Counted from the stretch's first letter, positions 42,559 to 51,886 are shown. The stretch is DNA of 64,000 nucleotides from Sinomonas atrocyanea (GCF_030812675.1 NZ_JAUSTE010000002.1:124001-188000); one strand, 5' to 3'. Notes: generated by a model from the sequence alone, not told the origin. A program made the numbers and translations.

Positions 42559-43293
42559 TCAGGAGCCCGCGACGGCGGCGGGGTGCGCCGCGCCGCCCGA
42601 GGACGCCCGCCCCGGGGCTTCCGCGCCGGGCTTGCGGGCCGCGCCCCGGCGCGCGGCGGGGCGCCGCCCCTCGCCCGCCTCCTTGGGCGCAGACTTCACC
42701 GCCTCGCGCACCTCGGGCAGCATCGACCAGACGAAGTACATGCGCTCGGTGTCCTCGTCCCCGGGATGCTCCTCGAGCTCGAACTCGTCCATGAGCTCGA
42801 GCATCCGCTGCTTGAAGCGGGCCCGCTGCTCGAGGGTGAGCTTGAGGACGTTGCCCGAGATCATCATGACGGGGGACTCGTCCGGCTCGCCTCGCCGCCG
42901 GGCCGCGTCGCGGTGCTTGGCGTGGCTGGCGATGCGCGTGCGCAGCGAGTCGATCTCCATGTCGATGATCGCGAGGCCCGGGGTCTGGCCGGTCGTGGCC
43001 GTGTCCAGGTTCAGGTCGGTGCCGGCGGCCTTCCAGCGCCGCTCCCGGCCGTCGCCGTCGCTCGGCGCGTCCACCACGATGCCCCACTTCTTCAGGGCGC
43101 GGAGGTGATAGCTCATCGCACTCGGGGTGAGCCCGGTGAACGCTGCCAGTTCGGTGGCGGTGCGGCTTTCCTGGCTCGAGTAGAGCTCGTTGATGGCCTC
43201 GAGGCGGGCCGCGTGGGCGAGCGCGCGGATGGCCTTGGGGTCTGTGATCCGGACCGGGTTCTCGGTGCGGGAACTGCGCTTCTTGTCCGTCAT
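42559..43293 (-). CDS. ArsR-family winged-helix regulator
   Basis: A 244-residue protein. The N-terminal ArsR helix-turn-helix is at residues 15-90: AIRALAHAARLEAINELYSS, ELAAFTGLTPSAMSYHLRAL, KKWGIVVDAPS. The middle is a helical dimerisation region (SLRTRIASHAKHRDAARRR) and the tail (about 200-244) is Ala/Lys/Arg/Pro-rich. No Cys metal site. Upstream is a palindrome at its likely promoter (43320-43341). The start has no clear Shine-Dalgarno (AAAAGCAGC). Confidence 0.85.
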   Translation of the reverse strand: MTDKKRSSRTENPVRITDPKAIRALAHAARLEAINELYSSQESRTATELAAFTGLTPSAMSYHLRALKKWGIVVDAPSDGDGRERRWKAAGTDLNLDTATTGQTPGLAIIDMEIDSLRTRIASHAKHRDAARRRGEPDESPVMMISGNVLKLTLEQRARFKQRMLELMDEFELEEHPGDEDTERMYFVWSMLPEVREAVKSAPKEAGEGRRPAARRGAARKPGAEAPGRASSGGAAHPAAVAGS

Positions 43294-43319
43294 GCTGCTT
43301 TTTCGTTGTGCCGGTATTG

Positions 43320-43341
43320 GAGTGTAATAAACGCCACACTC
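43320..43341. promoter_or_regulatory. Palindrome upstream of the ArsR gene
   Basis: GAGTGT...ACACTC, a 6-bp inverted repeat with a 10-base centre, 27 bases before the ArsR start; the minus-strand TTTATTACACT region around it could hold the -10 box. Fits self-repression. Confidence 0.4.
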
Positions 43342-43350
43342 GGGGCGATG

Positions 43351-45018
43351 TCAAGCTGTCTCTTCACGGTTTGCCCTCCCCGCGTCATGGGCGTCTCCGG
43401 CGGCGGTTCCGGCCGGGTCTCCGGCCCCGGTTCCGGCCGGAAGGAGGAAGCCGTCGGCGACCAGGTTCGCGGCCTCGGCGAGGAGGCCCGGGCGGAAGCC
43501 CTCGTCGTCGCGGTCCAGGAGCGCCGCGAGCGCGGACGCGATCTGCCCGGCCGTGAGCCCGCCGTCGCACGCCGAGACGAAGCCGGCCAGCTCGGTGCTC
43601 AGCAGGCTCGTGCGGCGGAACCCCGCGCCCTGGCGCAGGAGGATCACCCCGGGATGCTCCGCCCCGGGCCGCTGATGGCGCTCCTCGGTGACGTCGTCCG
43701 CGACGACGAGGCGCTCGGCTGCCAGGTCGGGGTGGGCGGCGAGCCAGTCGGCACGCTCCACGGCCGAGGCCCAGTGCGGCCCGATCGGCTGCTCGAGCGG
43801 ATGGGTGAGCTCCTCGAAGCGGTCCAGGCGGGCCTGGCCCGGCGCGGGGCGCCGCAGCCAGATCGCGCCGAAGCCGATCGCGGCGGTCCCGCGGGCCGCG
43901 AAGTCCGCGAGGTAGGCGGCGTAGGCCTCCTCGTAGGCGGCGGCGTCGCGCTGCTGCGAGGCGTCGGCGAGCCACGTCTCCGCGTACTGCCCGGGGCCGA
44001 CCTGCTCGCGCTGGAGGACCCACGCGTCGACGTCCGCGGGCACCCAGGAGCGGACGCGCCGGTGCCACGGTGCGCCGGCCGGGATCTCCCAGTTGCCCAG
44101 CAGCTGCGCGGTGCCTCCCTCGGCCAGCACGGCGGGCAGCCCCGCCACGAGACGGGCCACGAGCTCGTCCCCGGCCAGCCCGCCGTCGCGGTAGGTGAAC
44201 TGGTCCTCGGCCCGCTCGCCCGGGCCCCGCGGGGTGATGACGAACGGCGGGTTGGAGACCACGAGGTCGAACAGCTCCCCCGCGACCGGGCCGAGCAGGC
44301 TGCCGCGGCGGAGCTCGACGCGGTCTCCGAGGCGCTTCGGGTCGAGGCCGAGGACGCCCGCGTTGAGGACGAGGTTGAAGCGGGTGAACGCGAGCGCCCG
44401 TTCGGAGATGTCCGTCGCGACCACGTGGCGCGCGTGGCCGAGCAGGTGGAAGGCCTGGATCCCGCAGCCGGTGCCGAGGTCCAGCGCGCGCCCGACCCGG
44501 CGTCTGGCCGTGGTCTGGACGAGGGTGGTCGAGGCGTGCCCGATCCCCAGCACGTGGTCCGTGCGGAGGACCCCGGCACGCTGGTGGGCAGCGAGGTCGG
44601 AGGCCACCCAGATCTCCTTCGCCCCGTCGCCGGCGTCCCATGCGTAGGGGCGGAGGTCGACGGCCGCGGCGAGCCCCCCGCCGTCGGCCGCCGGCTCGGC
44701 CAGCCCGAGCGCGCGGAGGCCGTCCGCACCGAGCGCGGGGAACACGGCGTCGAGCCCCGCCGCCGGCAGGGGCCGGGCGAGGAGGAAGAAGCGCACGACG
44801 GCGCCGAGCGGGGTCCGCGCGGGATCCTCGCCGGCGGCGCGGGTCGCCGCGAGCGCCGGCACGATCTGGTCTCGGGAGAGGGCCGCGTGCGCCTCGGGGC
44901 CGAGGAGCTCGGCGACCGCGTCGACCGTGTAGTGCGCGGCGGCGAGGTCGTGGGCCAGCGCGCGCAGCAGCTCGGGCCGGTCTGAGGCGGGGGCGTCGTC
45001 CGGGGTGGTTGAACTCAC
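43351..45018 (-). CDS. Class I SAM-dependent methyltransferase (NPPF motif)
   Basis: A 555-residue protein. N-terminal 155 residues resemble the helical DUF7059-like domain (ALSRDQIVPALAATRAAG). The SAM-binding motif I is RALDLGTGCGIQAFHLLG (about residues 176-193), motif IV is VVSNPPFVITPRG, the signature of N6-adenine or N5-glutamine methyltransferases. The C-terminal 190 residues are a further domain (GFVSACDGGLTAGQIASALA). Substrate unknown, probably RNA, DNA or protein Gln. The convergent end is 57 bases from ArsR. Divergent from the lipoprotein gene. Confidence 0.87.
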   Translation of the reverse strand: MSSTTPDDAPASDRPELLRALAHDLAAAHYTVDAVAELLGPEAHAALSRDQIVPALAATRAAGEDPARTPLGAVVRFFLLARPLPAAGLDAVFPALGADGLRALGLAEPAADGGGLAAAVDLRPYAWDAGDGAKEIWVASDLAAHQRAGVLRTDHVLGIGHASTTLVQTTARRRVGRALDLGTGCGIQAFHLLGHARHVVATDISERALAFTRFNLVLNAGVLGLDPKRLGDRVELRRGSLLGPVAGELFDLVVSNPPFVITPRGPGERAEDQFTYRDGGLAGDELVARLVAGLPAVLAEGGTAQLLGNWEIPAGAPWHRRVRSWVPADVDAWVLQREQVGPGQYAETWLADASQQRDAAAYEEAYAAYLADFAARGTAAIGFGAIWLRRPAPGQARLDRFEELTHPLEQPIGPHWASAVERADWLAAHPDLAAERLVVADDVTEERHQRPGAEHPGVILLRQGAGFRRTSLLSTELAGFVSACDGGLTAGQIASALAALLDRDDEGFRPGLLAEAANLVADGFLLPAGTGAGDPAGTAAGDAHDAGRANREETA

Positions 45019-45069
45019 TACGGAAGTCTAGGCGGATCCGCGCGGCCGGTGCGGGGGCAGAATGGTCGC

Positions 45070-45660
45070 ATGAGCCGCTCCGCCGCCGCGCGACCCGCCA
45101 GGGCGAGGACCCTGCAGGCTTGCCTCGGGGTGCTCCTCGCGGCCGGCGCGTCCGGCTGCGCGTACCAGTACGACGACGGGCTGCCGCCCCTGGGCCAGCG
45201 CAGCGCCGCGGCGGCCGCCTCGGCGGCGGCCAGCGCGTCGGCGGCGGCCGCCGAGCACGACCGCAGGTCGCGGGTGGCGCGGGGCATCGCGACGGCCGCG
45301 CCCCTGGACCAGCCGCTGGCCGGGGAGGCCCTGCAGGCGTGGGCGTCCACGGTCCTGCCGGACACCTCGGGGGTGTCGCTGGCCCGCGACGCGAGCACGG
45401 CGTGGCCGGGCAGGCCGGCGCGGCGCATGGGCGTCGCGGCACAGCCGGGCCCGGCGACCCTGCGCGTCGCGTGCCGGGGCGAGGGCCTGGCAGACGTGCG
45501 CCTCACCGCGGGCGACGTGCAGCTGCTGGACTTCACGTTCGCGTGCAACCGCCCGTGGTCGCGGCCTGTCGAGGTCCCGGCCGGGGGCCGTCTCGACGTG
45601 CAGTTCAGCGCCCCGGGCGACGCGGCCGCCAACGTGGCGTACCGGCTCACCCGGCCGTGA
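45070..45660 (+). CDS. Putative lipoprotein
   Basis: A 196-residue exported protein: basic start, hydrophobic core [12 protein letters not shown] with lipobox Cys about residue 30. An Ala-rich linker (residues 45-65) follows. The mature part has two or three short beta-like stretches ([30 protein letters not shown]) resembling small actinobacterial surface lipoproteins. No named domain. It overlaps the 3' end of trhO by 14 bases in convergent fashion. The ATG at 45070 has weak GGGGGCAG upstream. Confidence 0.78.
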   Translation: MSRSAAARPARARTLQACLGVLLAAGASGCAYQYDDGLPPLGQRSAAAAASAAASASAAAAEHDRRSRVARGIATAAPLDQPLAGEALQAWASTVLPDTSGVSLARDASTAWPGRPARRMGVAAQPGPATLRVACRGEGLADVRLTAGDVQLLDFTFACNRPWSRPVEVPAGGRLDVQFSAPGDAAANVAYRLTRP

Positions 45661-46594
45661 CGCGCGCGGATGCCCCTTCTGCCGCGCCTTCCGCCTGCTG
45701 GCACCCGTCCGGGCACCGGAGGGTCTCGGGGGACGAGGCGCACTGCGGGCAGTAGAGGGTCAGCCGGCGGCACGCGGGGTCGGAGCAGTTGTGGAAGTCG
45801 GGCGTCGGAGCGGCGCAGCGCGCGCACCGGCCGATCGTGGCGGCGTCCTCGCTGAACTCGAGGTGCATGCGCCGGTCGAAGACGTAGAGCGAGCCTTCCC
45901 ACAGGCCGGCGTCGCCGTAGGCCTCGCCGTACCGCACGATCCCGCCGTCGAGCTGGTACACCTCCCGGAAGCCGCGGCGCCGCATGTGCGCGGTGAGGAC
46001 CTCGCAGCGGATGCCGCCCGTGCAGTAGGTCACGACGGGGCGGTCCTTGAGGTCGTCGTACTTGCCGGAGTCGAGTTCGGCGAGGAAGTCGTGGGTCGTG
46101 GAGGTGTCGGGGACGATCGCGCCCTTGAAGCGTCCGATCTGTGCCTCGAAGGCGTTGCGCCCGTCGAAGAACACGACCTCGCGCCGGGCGTCCTCGGCGG
46201 CGCTGCCCGAGGCGACGAGGTCGTGGAGCTGCTCGGGGGTGAGCCGTTCGCCGCCGCCGACCACGCCCTCGTCGCCGACCTCCAGTTCGCCGGGCGCGCC
46301 GAAGGACACCAGCTCGGGACGCGCCTTCACGGACAGGCGGGGGAAGTCCGCGGCGCTGCCCTCGGACCACTTCACGTCGAGGTTCCGGAACCCGGGGTAC
46401 TCCTTGGTGGCCCGCAGGTACCGCTTGACGGCGCTGAGCTCGCCGCCCACGGTGGCGTTGATGCCGTCCGGGGAGACGATGATCCTGCCCCTGACTCCGA
46501 GCGCCTCGCAGAGGGTTCGCTGCCAGAGCCGGACTGCCTCGGGGTCCGCCAGCGGGGTGAAGCAGTAGAAGAGGACGATACGGTGCAGGGCCAC
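45647..46594 (-). CDS. trhO: tRNA uridine(34) hydroxylase TrhO (rhodanese family)
   Basis: A 315-residue protein, formerly UPF0176. It hydroxylates U34 of tRNAs in an oxygen-dependent step to cmo5U precursors. The N-terminal acylphosphatase-like part ([16 protein letters not shown]) precedes a rhodanese domain with the catalytic loop CTGGIRCE near residue 190. The C-terminal Cys-rich region [20 protein letters not shown] and YCPQCA binds zinc, a longer form than the E. coli one. The C-terminus overlaps the convergent lipoprotein gene. A 16-bp palindrome lies just upstream of its start. Confidence 0.92.
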   Translation of the reverse strand: MALHRIVLFYCFTPLADPEAVRLWQRTLCEALGVRGRIIVSPDGINATVGGELSAVKRYLRATKEYPGFRNLDVKWSEGSAADFPRLSVKARPELVSFGAPGELEVGDEGVVGGGERLTPEQLHDLVASGSAAEDARREVVFFDGRNAFEAQIGRFKGAIVPDTSTTHDFLAELDSGKYDDLKDRPVVTYCTGGIRCEVLTAHMRRRGFREVYQLDGGIVRYGEAYGDAGLWEGSLYVFDRRMHLEFSEDAATIGRCARCAAPTPDFHNCSDPACRRLTLYCPQCASSPETLRCPDGCQQAEGAAEGASARVTAG

Positions 46595-46629
46595 CCATCA
46601 AGGGTACCGGCGGCCCCGCCGCGGCCCCG

Positions 46630-46645
46630 GTGACAGTTCTGTCAC
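46630..46645. promoter_or_regulatory. Perfect 16-bp palindrome in divergent promoter region
   Basis: GTGACAGTTCTGTCAC is perfectly symmetric (7-bp arms, 2-base centre). It sits between trhO (start at 46594) and the GNAT gene (start at 46682) and could control either. The regulator is unknown. Confidence 0.45.
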
Positions 46646-46681
46646 GGCCCTTATCAGGCTCGCGTCGTTGCGGTTATCGTC

Positions 46682-47377
46682 ATGGCTATGGGAGAGCCAT
46701 CGCTGAGCGAACTTCTGGGCATCTGGGTCGAAGGCTGGGCCTCCACGCGCCACTATCCGGTCCAGGACGTCGGGGCGTTCAAGACCGTGCAGCTCACGGA
46801 CAAGTCCGGCGACTGGGAGGCCTTCGCGGCCGATCCGAGCGAGCAGGAGTTCGCCGGGCTCGCCGCCTTCGTCGCGGAGTCCTCGCCCCGGCTGATGACC
46901 GTGCTCACCGACGACCTGGGCGCCTACCGCGCCCTCGGCGAGAAGCACGGCCTCGTCGTCCTCGCCGCGGACCAGGAGCTCATGATCATGGACTTCGAGG
47001 GCAAGGACGTCGAGGCGCCCTGGCTCAACGACGACGAGCTCAAGCTGACCACCGACTACGAGGACCACAGCGCCACGGTGACGGTCGCGACCGCCGACGG
47101 CACGCTGGCCGCGCGCGGCCACGTGGCCGTGGCGCACGGGTACGCGGTGTTCGACCGGATCATCACCGAGCCGGCTTTCCGCCGCCGGGGCCTGGGCAGC
47201 TTCGTCATGCGGGCCCTCACGGCGGCGATGAGTGAGCACAACCTCGACCAGGGACTGCTCATCGCGTCCACCGACGGCCAGCACCTCTACCACCACCTCG
47301 GCTGGAGCGACGTGTCCCAGGTGCTGGTGCTCACCAACGCCGGCAACACCCAGGGCGGTTCGCTCTCCGCGGACTGA
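46682..47377 (+). CDS. GNAT family N-acetyltransferase
   Basis: A 231-residue protein. The C-terminal 100 residues carry the GNAT fold: ARGHVAVAHGYAVFDRIITE, then the acetyl-CoA loop PAFRRRGLGSFVMRALTAAM with the Arg/Gly-rich signature, and HLYHHLGWSDVSQVLV. The N-terminal 120 residues are an unassigned extra domain. The substrate is unknown. ATG 46682 was used; another ATG two codons later is equally plausible. It precedes the helicase gene, 58 bases before its start. Confidence 0.87.
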   Translation: MAMGEPSLSELLGIWVEGWASTRHYPVQDVGAFKTVQLTDKSGDWEAFAADPSEQEFAGLAAFVAESSPRLMTVLTDDLGAYRALGEKHGLVVLAADQELMIMDFEGKDVEAPWLNDDELKLTTDYEDHSATVTVATADGTLAARGHVAVAHGYAVFDRIITEPAFRRRGLGSFVMRALTAAMSEHNLDQGLLIASTDGQHLYHHLGWSDVSQVLVLTNAGNTQGGSLSAD

Positions 47378-47435
47378 GACCGCCCCCGGCGCCCCACGGT
47401 CCGGCGCGTCCGGCCGGTGCTGGAAGAATGCTGGT

Positions 47436-49781
47436 GTGGCCGCGCACGACTCCCTCCTCTCGCTCCTGGGCCGGTCCTCGGCCCCGGAGGAGCTGCGGCA
47501 TCTGCGCACGATCCCCGCACGATCGGCCCGGTATGCGCCCTGGCCGGCGTGGGCCCACCCGGACCTGGTCGAGGCGTACCGGCGCCTCGGCGTCGAGACG
47601 CCCTACATCCACCAGGTCGAGGCGGCCGACCTCGCCCACGCCGGCCGCCACGTGGTGCTCGCCACCGGGACCGCGTCGGGCAAGTCCCTCGCATACCAGC
47701 TCCCCGCGCTGGACGCCGTCCACCGCTCGGAGCTGCGCGTGGCAGAGCAGCCCGGACGGATCCACGACGACGGCGCCGCCGTGCTCTACCTGTCCCCCAC
47801 CAAGGCGCTGGCGGCCGACCAGCTCACGGCCATCCGTTCGCTCGGGCTGCGCACGGTCCGCGCCGAGACCTACGACGGCGACACCGAACAGTCGGCCCGG
47901 CGGTGGATCCGGGACCACGCGAACGTCATCCTCGCCAACCCGGACATGCTCCACTTCGGCATCCTGCCGAACCACCCCTGGTGGGCCGCGTTCTTCCGGC
48001 GCCTGAAGTTCGTGGTCATCGACGAGGCCCACTCGTACCGCGGCGTCTTCGGGTCGCATGTTGCCAACCTCCTGCGGCGGCTCCGGCGGGTCTGCGCGTA
48101 CTACGGCGCCGCCCCCGTCTTCATCGCGGCCTCCGCAACCTCCGGGGACCCGGAGGGCTCGGTGGGGCGGCTGATCGGCGACGCCGTCACAGCAGTCACC
48201 GAGGACGGCTCGCCGCACGGGGCCACCGAGGTGGCCTTCTGGGAGCCGGCCCTGACCGACGCCCGCGGGGAGAACGGCGCTCCGCAGCGGCGCACGGCGA
48301 TCGCCGAGAGCGCGGATCTGCTGGCCAACCTCGTCTCGGCACACGTGCGGACCATCGCCTTCATCAAGTCGCGCCGCGGGGCCGAGACGATCTCCTCGAT
48401 CGCGCAGCGGCTCGTCGACGAGGTCGATCCGAGCCTCCCCGGGCGCATCGCCGCGTACCGGTCCGGGTACCTGCCGGAGGAGCGGCGCGAGCTCGAGCGG
48501 CGGCTGCGCTCCGGGGAGCTGCTGGGGGTCGCGAGCACCTCGGCGCTGGAGCTCGGCATCGACATCTCGGGGCTCGATGCGGTCCTCGTGGCGGGCTGGC
48601 CCGGCACGCGGGCCTCGCTGTTCCAGGAGATCGGCCGAGCCGGGCGCTCGGGCCAGGACGCGCTCGCTGCGTTCGTCGCCAGCGACGACCCCCTCGACAC
48701 CTATCTCGTGAACCACCCGGAGGCGATCTTCGACACCTCGGTCGAGGCCACCGTCCTCGATCCGTCCAACCCCTACGTCCTCGGCCCGCACCTGTGCGCT
48801 GCCGCGGCCGAAAGGCCCATCACCGCCTCCGACCTCGCCCTGTTCGGCCCCACCAGCGAGCGCCTCCTGGACCAGCTCGTGGCCCAGGGATACCTGCGGA
48901 AGAGGCCGGGCGGATGGTTCTGGACCCACCCGGAGAGCGCCGCGGGCATGGTGAGCCTCCGGGCGGACGACGGCGGCCCCGTGAGCATCATCGAGGCCGA
49001 GACCGGACAGCTGCTGGGCTCCATGGATTCGCCCCAGACGCACTACCAGGCCCATCAGGGCGCCATCTATGTCCACCAGGGCGCGAGCTACCTCGTGGAA
49101 GAGCTCAACGAGGCCGAGCACTGCGTGGTGGTCCGGCGGGTGAACCCCGACTACTACACGACCGCGCGGGACCTCACCACGGTCGAGGTCCTCGGCGAGG
49201 AGCGCAGCGAGCAGTGGGGCCCGGTGGGCGTCCACTTCGGCGAGGTCAGGGTGACGACGCAGGTCGTCTCCTTCCAGCGCAAGGCGCTCATCTCCAACGA
49301 GGTCCTCGGCGAGGAGCCGCTCGAACTCGGCGCACGGGACCTCTTCACCAAGGCGGTCTGGCTCACCCTGCCCGAGCCGACGCTCGCGGCGGCGGGACTG
49401 ATCGCTGCGCAGTTCCCCGGCGCCCTCCACGCCGCCGAGCACGCGTCGATCGGCCTCCTGCCCCTCGTCGCCTCGAGCGACCGGTGGGACGTGGGCGGGG
49501 TGTCCACCGCCCTGCATGCCGACACTGAGCAGCCCACCATCTTCGTCTACGATGGGCACCCCGGCGGGGCGGGCTTCGCCGAACGCGGGTTCGAGCGCAT
49601 CAGGGTGTGGCTGCGGGCGACCCTGGACGCCATCGAGGCCTGCGAGTGCGACGCCGGGTGCCCCTCGTGCGTCCAGAGCCCCAAGTGCGGCAATAAGAAC
49701 AACCCCCTGGACAAGGCCGGGGCAGTGGCCCTCCTGCGTGCGGTCCTCCTCCAGGCGGACCTTGCCGCCGAGCTGGTCTGA
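47436..49781 (+). CDS. DEAD/DEAH-box helicase of the MrfA/Hrq1 type
   Basis: A 781-residue SF2 helicase. Motif I LATGTASGKSLAYQLPA (about residues 74-90), motif II VIDEAHSYRG, motif III SATSGDPEG, motif V STSALELGIDISGLDAVL and motif VI QEIGRAGRSGQDA. A C-terminal DUF1998-type region holds the cysteine cluster CECDAGCPSCVQSPKC that binds iron-sulfur or zinc in MrfA, a mitomycin-repair 3'-5' helicase. The GTG at 47436, with GGAAG upstream, is the start. It is the helicase of the helicase/secretion neighbourhood and ends 25 bases from the convergent Tad cluster. Confidence 0.93.
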   Translation: MAAHDSLLSLLGRSSAPEELRHLRTIPARSARYAPWPAWAHPDLVEAYRRLGVETPYIHQVEAADLAHAGRHVVLATGTASGKSLAYQLPALDAVHRSELRVAEQPGRIHDDGAAVLYLSPTKALAADQLTAIRSLGLRTVRAETYDGDTEQSARRWIRDHANVILANPDMLHFGILPNHPWWAAFFRRLKFVVIDEAHSYRGVFGSHVANLLRRLRRVCAYYGAAPVFIAASATSGDPEGSVGRLIGDAVTAVTEDGSPHGATEVAFWEPALTDARGENGAPQRRTAIAESADLLANLVSAHVRTIAFIKSRRGAETISSIAQRLVDEVDPSLPGRIAAYRSGYLPEERRELERRLRSGELLGVASTSALELGIDISGLDAVLVAGWPGTRASLFQEIGRAGRSGQDALAAFVASDDPLDTYLVNHPEAIFDTSVEATVLDPSNPYVLGPHLCAAAAERPITASDLALFGPTSERLLDQLVAQGYLRKRPGGWFWTHPESAAGMVSLRADDGGPVSIIEAETGQLLGSMDSPQTHYQAHQGAIYVHQGASYLVEELNEAEHCVVVRRVNPDYYTTARDLTTVEVLGEERSEQWGPVGVHFGEVRVTTQVVSFQRKALISNEVLGEEPLELGARDLFTKAVWLTLPEPTLAAAGLIAAQFPGALHAAEHASIGLLPLVASSDRWDVGGVSTALHADTEQPTIFVYDGHPGGAGFAERGFERIRVWLRATLDAIEACECDAGCPSCVQSPKCGNKNNPLDKAGAVALLRAVLLQADLAAELV

Positions 49782-49806
49782 CCCAGGCTGGCTGACCATC
49801 CGGGCC

Positions 49807-50226
49807 TCACCCGCTGCCAGGACTGGGCGGGGGCCCGGCCCGTGCACGCGCCACGGCGGGACCCCAGAGGGCGCCCGTGTCCAGCTCGACCGTGACCCGG
49901 ACAGTGCTCCCGGGCTTCTCCACGGTGCAGGATGCGAGGGCGGCGCCGTTGAGCTCTGCCACGCTCTGGGCCGTCGCGCATGCGGCCCCGGGACGGAGGC
50001 CGCGCTCGGCGTCGGCTGCGGCGAGCGCGGCCAGGTCCGCCGCCGCGCCGGCCCGCGATGACGCCGCGAGGGCCTGGCCGAGCAGCACGAGGGCGGCACA
50101 GGCCAGGATGAGGACCATCCCGAGCCCGAGGGCCAGGACCGTTCCCGACCCGGCCTCGGCGCACCGGCTGCTGGCGCAGTCGGCCCGGCGCACGCACCCG
50201 CCGCCCGGCGTAGGCGTGCGGCTCAC
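49807..50226 (-). CDS. Helicase/secretion-neighbourhood TadE-like protein
   Basis: A 139-residue pilus-assembly-like protein. An N-terminal basic segment with Cys, then the hydrophobic type III signal-like helix GSGTVLALGLGMVLILACAA (about residues 25-44), then SRAGAAADLAALAAADAERG. The sequence order matches the small TadE-type protein (Rv3654c) of mycobacterial Tad loci. It is the last gene of the operon. The GTG at 50226 overlaps the upstream stop (GTGA). Probable minor pilin. Confidence 0.85.
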   Translation of the reverse strand: MSRTPTPGGGCVRRADCASSRCAEAGSGTVLALGLGMVLILACAALVLLGQALAASSRAGAAADLAALAAADAERGLRPGAACATAQSVAELNGAALASCTVEKPGSTVRVTVELDTGALWGPAVARARAGPPPSPGSG

Positions 50227-50606
50227 GGCGGGGCCTCCCTGCTCAGGCTGGCGGTGGCCTGCGCGCGCAGCCCGGCCGCCGCCGCCACGGGTCCAGGCAC
50301 CGCAGTGCTGACCCGGACGGTGACTACTCCGGCAGAGGCATCGATCGAGTGCTCGGTGCCGGCTCCGGCGACCCGGGCGATCTCGCGCGCCACCGTGCCG
50401 GGGTCCTCCCCTCGGGCGACCGCACGCGCGCCGGCCCTCGCAGCCTCCTCCACTCTCACCTGGCACACGGCCGCGGAGAGGGCGCCGAGGAGGAAGCCGA
50501 GCAGGAGGATCACAGCCGGGACCGCCACCGCGAACTCGGCGGTGACCGAGCCCCGCGGGGACGCCGGGCCCTCGTGGGCGCCGGCGGCCCCACGGACCCG
50601 CCTCAC
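50223..50606 (-). CDS. TadE family minor pilin-like protein
   Basis: A 127-residue protein with the cleavage and transmembrane start ASPRGSVTAEFAVAVPAVIL, containing the Glu typical of type IV-like pilin processing (residue about 24), a hydrophobic helix, then VEEAARAGARAVARGEDPGT, the usual TadE region. GTG 50606 overlaps the stop of the upstream pilin gene and its own stop overlaps the next start: both GTGA. Confidence 0.88.
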   Translation of the reverse strand: MRRVRGAAGAHEGPASPRGSVTAEFAVAVPAVILLLGFLLGALSAAVCQVRVEEAARAGARAVARGEDPGTVAREIARVAGAGTEHSIDASAGVVTVRVSTAVPGPVAAAAGLRAQATASLSREAPP

Positions 50607-51124
50607 GGCAGTGCGAGGGCTTGGCGGATGATCGCTAGGAGGAAGCCCCGCACCTCGTCACTGCGCATGATGACCACGAGCAGGCCCGCGAAGGCCACGG
50701 CGCCCAGGGTGGCAATCGCATATTCCGCCGTTGCCATCCCGCGCTCCCCAGCGGCCCTGCCCTCGAGCCAGAGCCGCAGGAGCTGCACACGGACGGCTGT
50801 CCTCCGCCGCACCCGGGTGCCCAGGACGCGCGACCGGCGGCGGGGCCTCCGACGCACTCCACGGCCGTCCCGCGGCCCGGGCAACGCGGCCGGACGGGCT
50901 CCGAGCTCGGAAGCGCGCGCGGCGGCCTCCTCCCGGTCCTGGCCGCGCCGCTCCACGCTGCGCGGGCCGCCCGGAGGGAACAGCTCGATGATCCGGCAGG
51001 TCTCCCCCGACGCCCCGAGGGCGTCGGGCCGGGGGCCGGCACCCGGGGCGAGCTCGAGCCGTGCGGGTTCGCCGGATTGGTCGGGGCGGGCCCTGACGCC
51101 GTTCCGATGTGGCAGTGCGGACAT
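50603..51124 (-). CDS. DUF4244 protein (Flp pilin-like) with long basic N-terminal extension
   Basis: The C-terminal 50 residues, ERGMATAEYAIATLGAVAFA and following, are the DUF4244/Flp-pilin-like domain: a processed-type helix with the Glu after Ala-Thr-Ala. Residues 1-120 are Arg/Pro-rich and poorly ordered, longer than the usual 60-100-residue proteins. An ATG at 51124 with AGGAGGAACC upstream gives this long form; no good internal start exists before the domain, although a late GTG is not excluded. First of three co-translated pilin-like genes, 147 bases after TadC. Confidence 0.85.
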   Translation of the reverse strand: MSALPHRNGVRARPDQSGEPARLELAPGAGPRPDALGASGETCRIIELFPPGGPRSVERRGQDREEAAARASELGARPAALPGPRDGRGVRRRPRRRSRVLGTRVRRRTAVRVQLLRLWLEGRAAGERGMATAEYAIATLGAVAFAGLLVVIMRSDEVRGFLLAIIRQALALP

Positions 51125-51271
51125 GGTTCCTCCTTGATGGGTCGGACGCAGCCGTGGTGCAGGCTCCAGGGAGGGGCGTGCCGGCGCGCCGTGGGATGCC
51201 CTGCCTCGCGGCGGGCCGTGGCGCCGTGGGCGCCGCCTGCCCGAGGTGGACAGGAGATCGTGGCGGCGGGG

Positions 51272-51886
51272 TCACCCGCCGGGCAGCATCGCCAACAGCA
51301 CCGGCACGACTCCGAGGCATAGGAAGGCCGGAAGGGAGCAGACCCCTAGGGGGATGACGAGCCGGACCCCCAGTGCGGCAGCGCGCTTCTCGAGCTCGCG
51401 GTGCCTGCTCCGCCGCAGCTGCCGTGCCCGCGAGTACAGCAATTCGGCTGAAGGGGCTCCGGTGGACGCCGCGAAGCCCAGGGCCTCACGGAGCTCGTCG
51501 ATGGCGGACCCGGGCACCGCGTCAGGCCACGCATGGTCCCAACCGGTCCCCAAGCGCAGGGCAGCGGAGGCCCTCAGCAGAGCAGGGCCCGGTCCGTCGG
51601 CGACGCCGGCAGCCACCTCGAGCGCCCGCGGCAGGGCCAGGCCCGCCTCGAGCATGGCGCCGAGCAGCTCGAGCAGGAGGGGCACCTCATCGGATCGTGC
51701 GGCCAGTCGTCGCCCTTGGCCGCCGGCCCGGTGGGACAGCGTCCGGCCGTCCTCGCCCGCGAGCGCCGCCTCGCCGATGGCGGGCTGGACACCCAGAAGT
51801 CGCTCCGCTCGCCGTCGGCCGCCCGCGAGCGCGAGGGCGGCTCCCGCCCCGGCGGCAGCGAGGCCGAGGGCCAGGAGGGCGCTCAT
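51272..51886 (-). CDS. Type II secretion system F-like protein (TadC)
   Basis: Inner-membrane platform protein, 204 residues. One N-terminal segment (LLALGLAAAGAGAALALAGG), a cytoplasmic T2SSF domain (DEVPLLLELLGAMLEAGLAL to REALGFAASTGAPSAELLYS), and two closely spaced hydrophobic segments at the end (LVIPLGVCSLPAFLCLGVVP). The Arg/Lys-rich junction before the end is typical. ATG 51886 overlaps the TadB stop. It assembles the Tad pilus with TadB and the ATPase. Confidence 0.87.
   Translation of the reverse strand: MSALLALGLAAAGAGAALALAGGRRRAERLLGVQPAIGEAALAGEDGRTLSHRAGGQGRRLAARSDEVPLLLELLGAMLEAGLALPRALEVAAGVADGPGPALLRASAALRLGTGWDHAWPDAVPGSAIDELREALGFAASTGAPSAELLYSRARQLRRSRHRELEKRAAALGVRLVIPLGVCSLPAFLCLGVVPVLLAMLPGG

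Noticed and set aside
40268-43108. Long antisense frame (946 codons) across topA and ArsR
   Set aside because: It is the complement of topA in a very GC-rich sequence, where stop codons are rare; its product is Gly/Arg/Val-rich and lacks any family feature, whereas the opposite strand encodes a complete topoisomerase.
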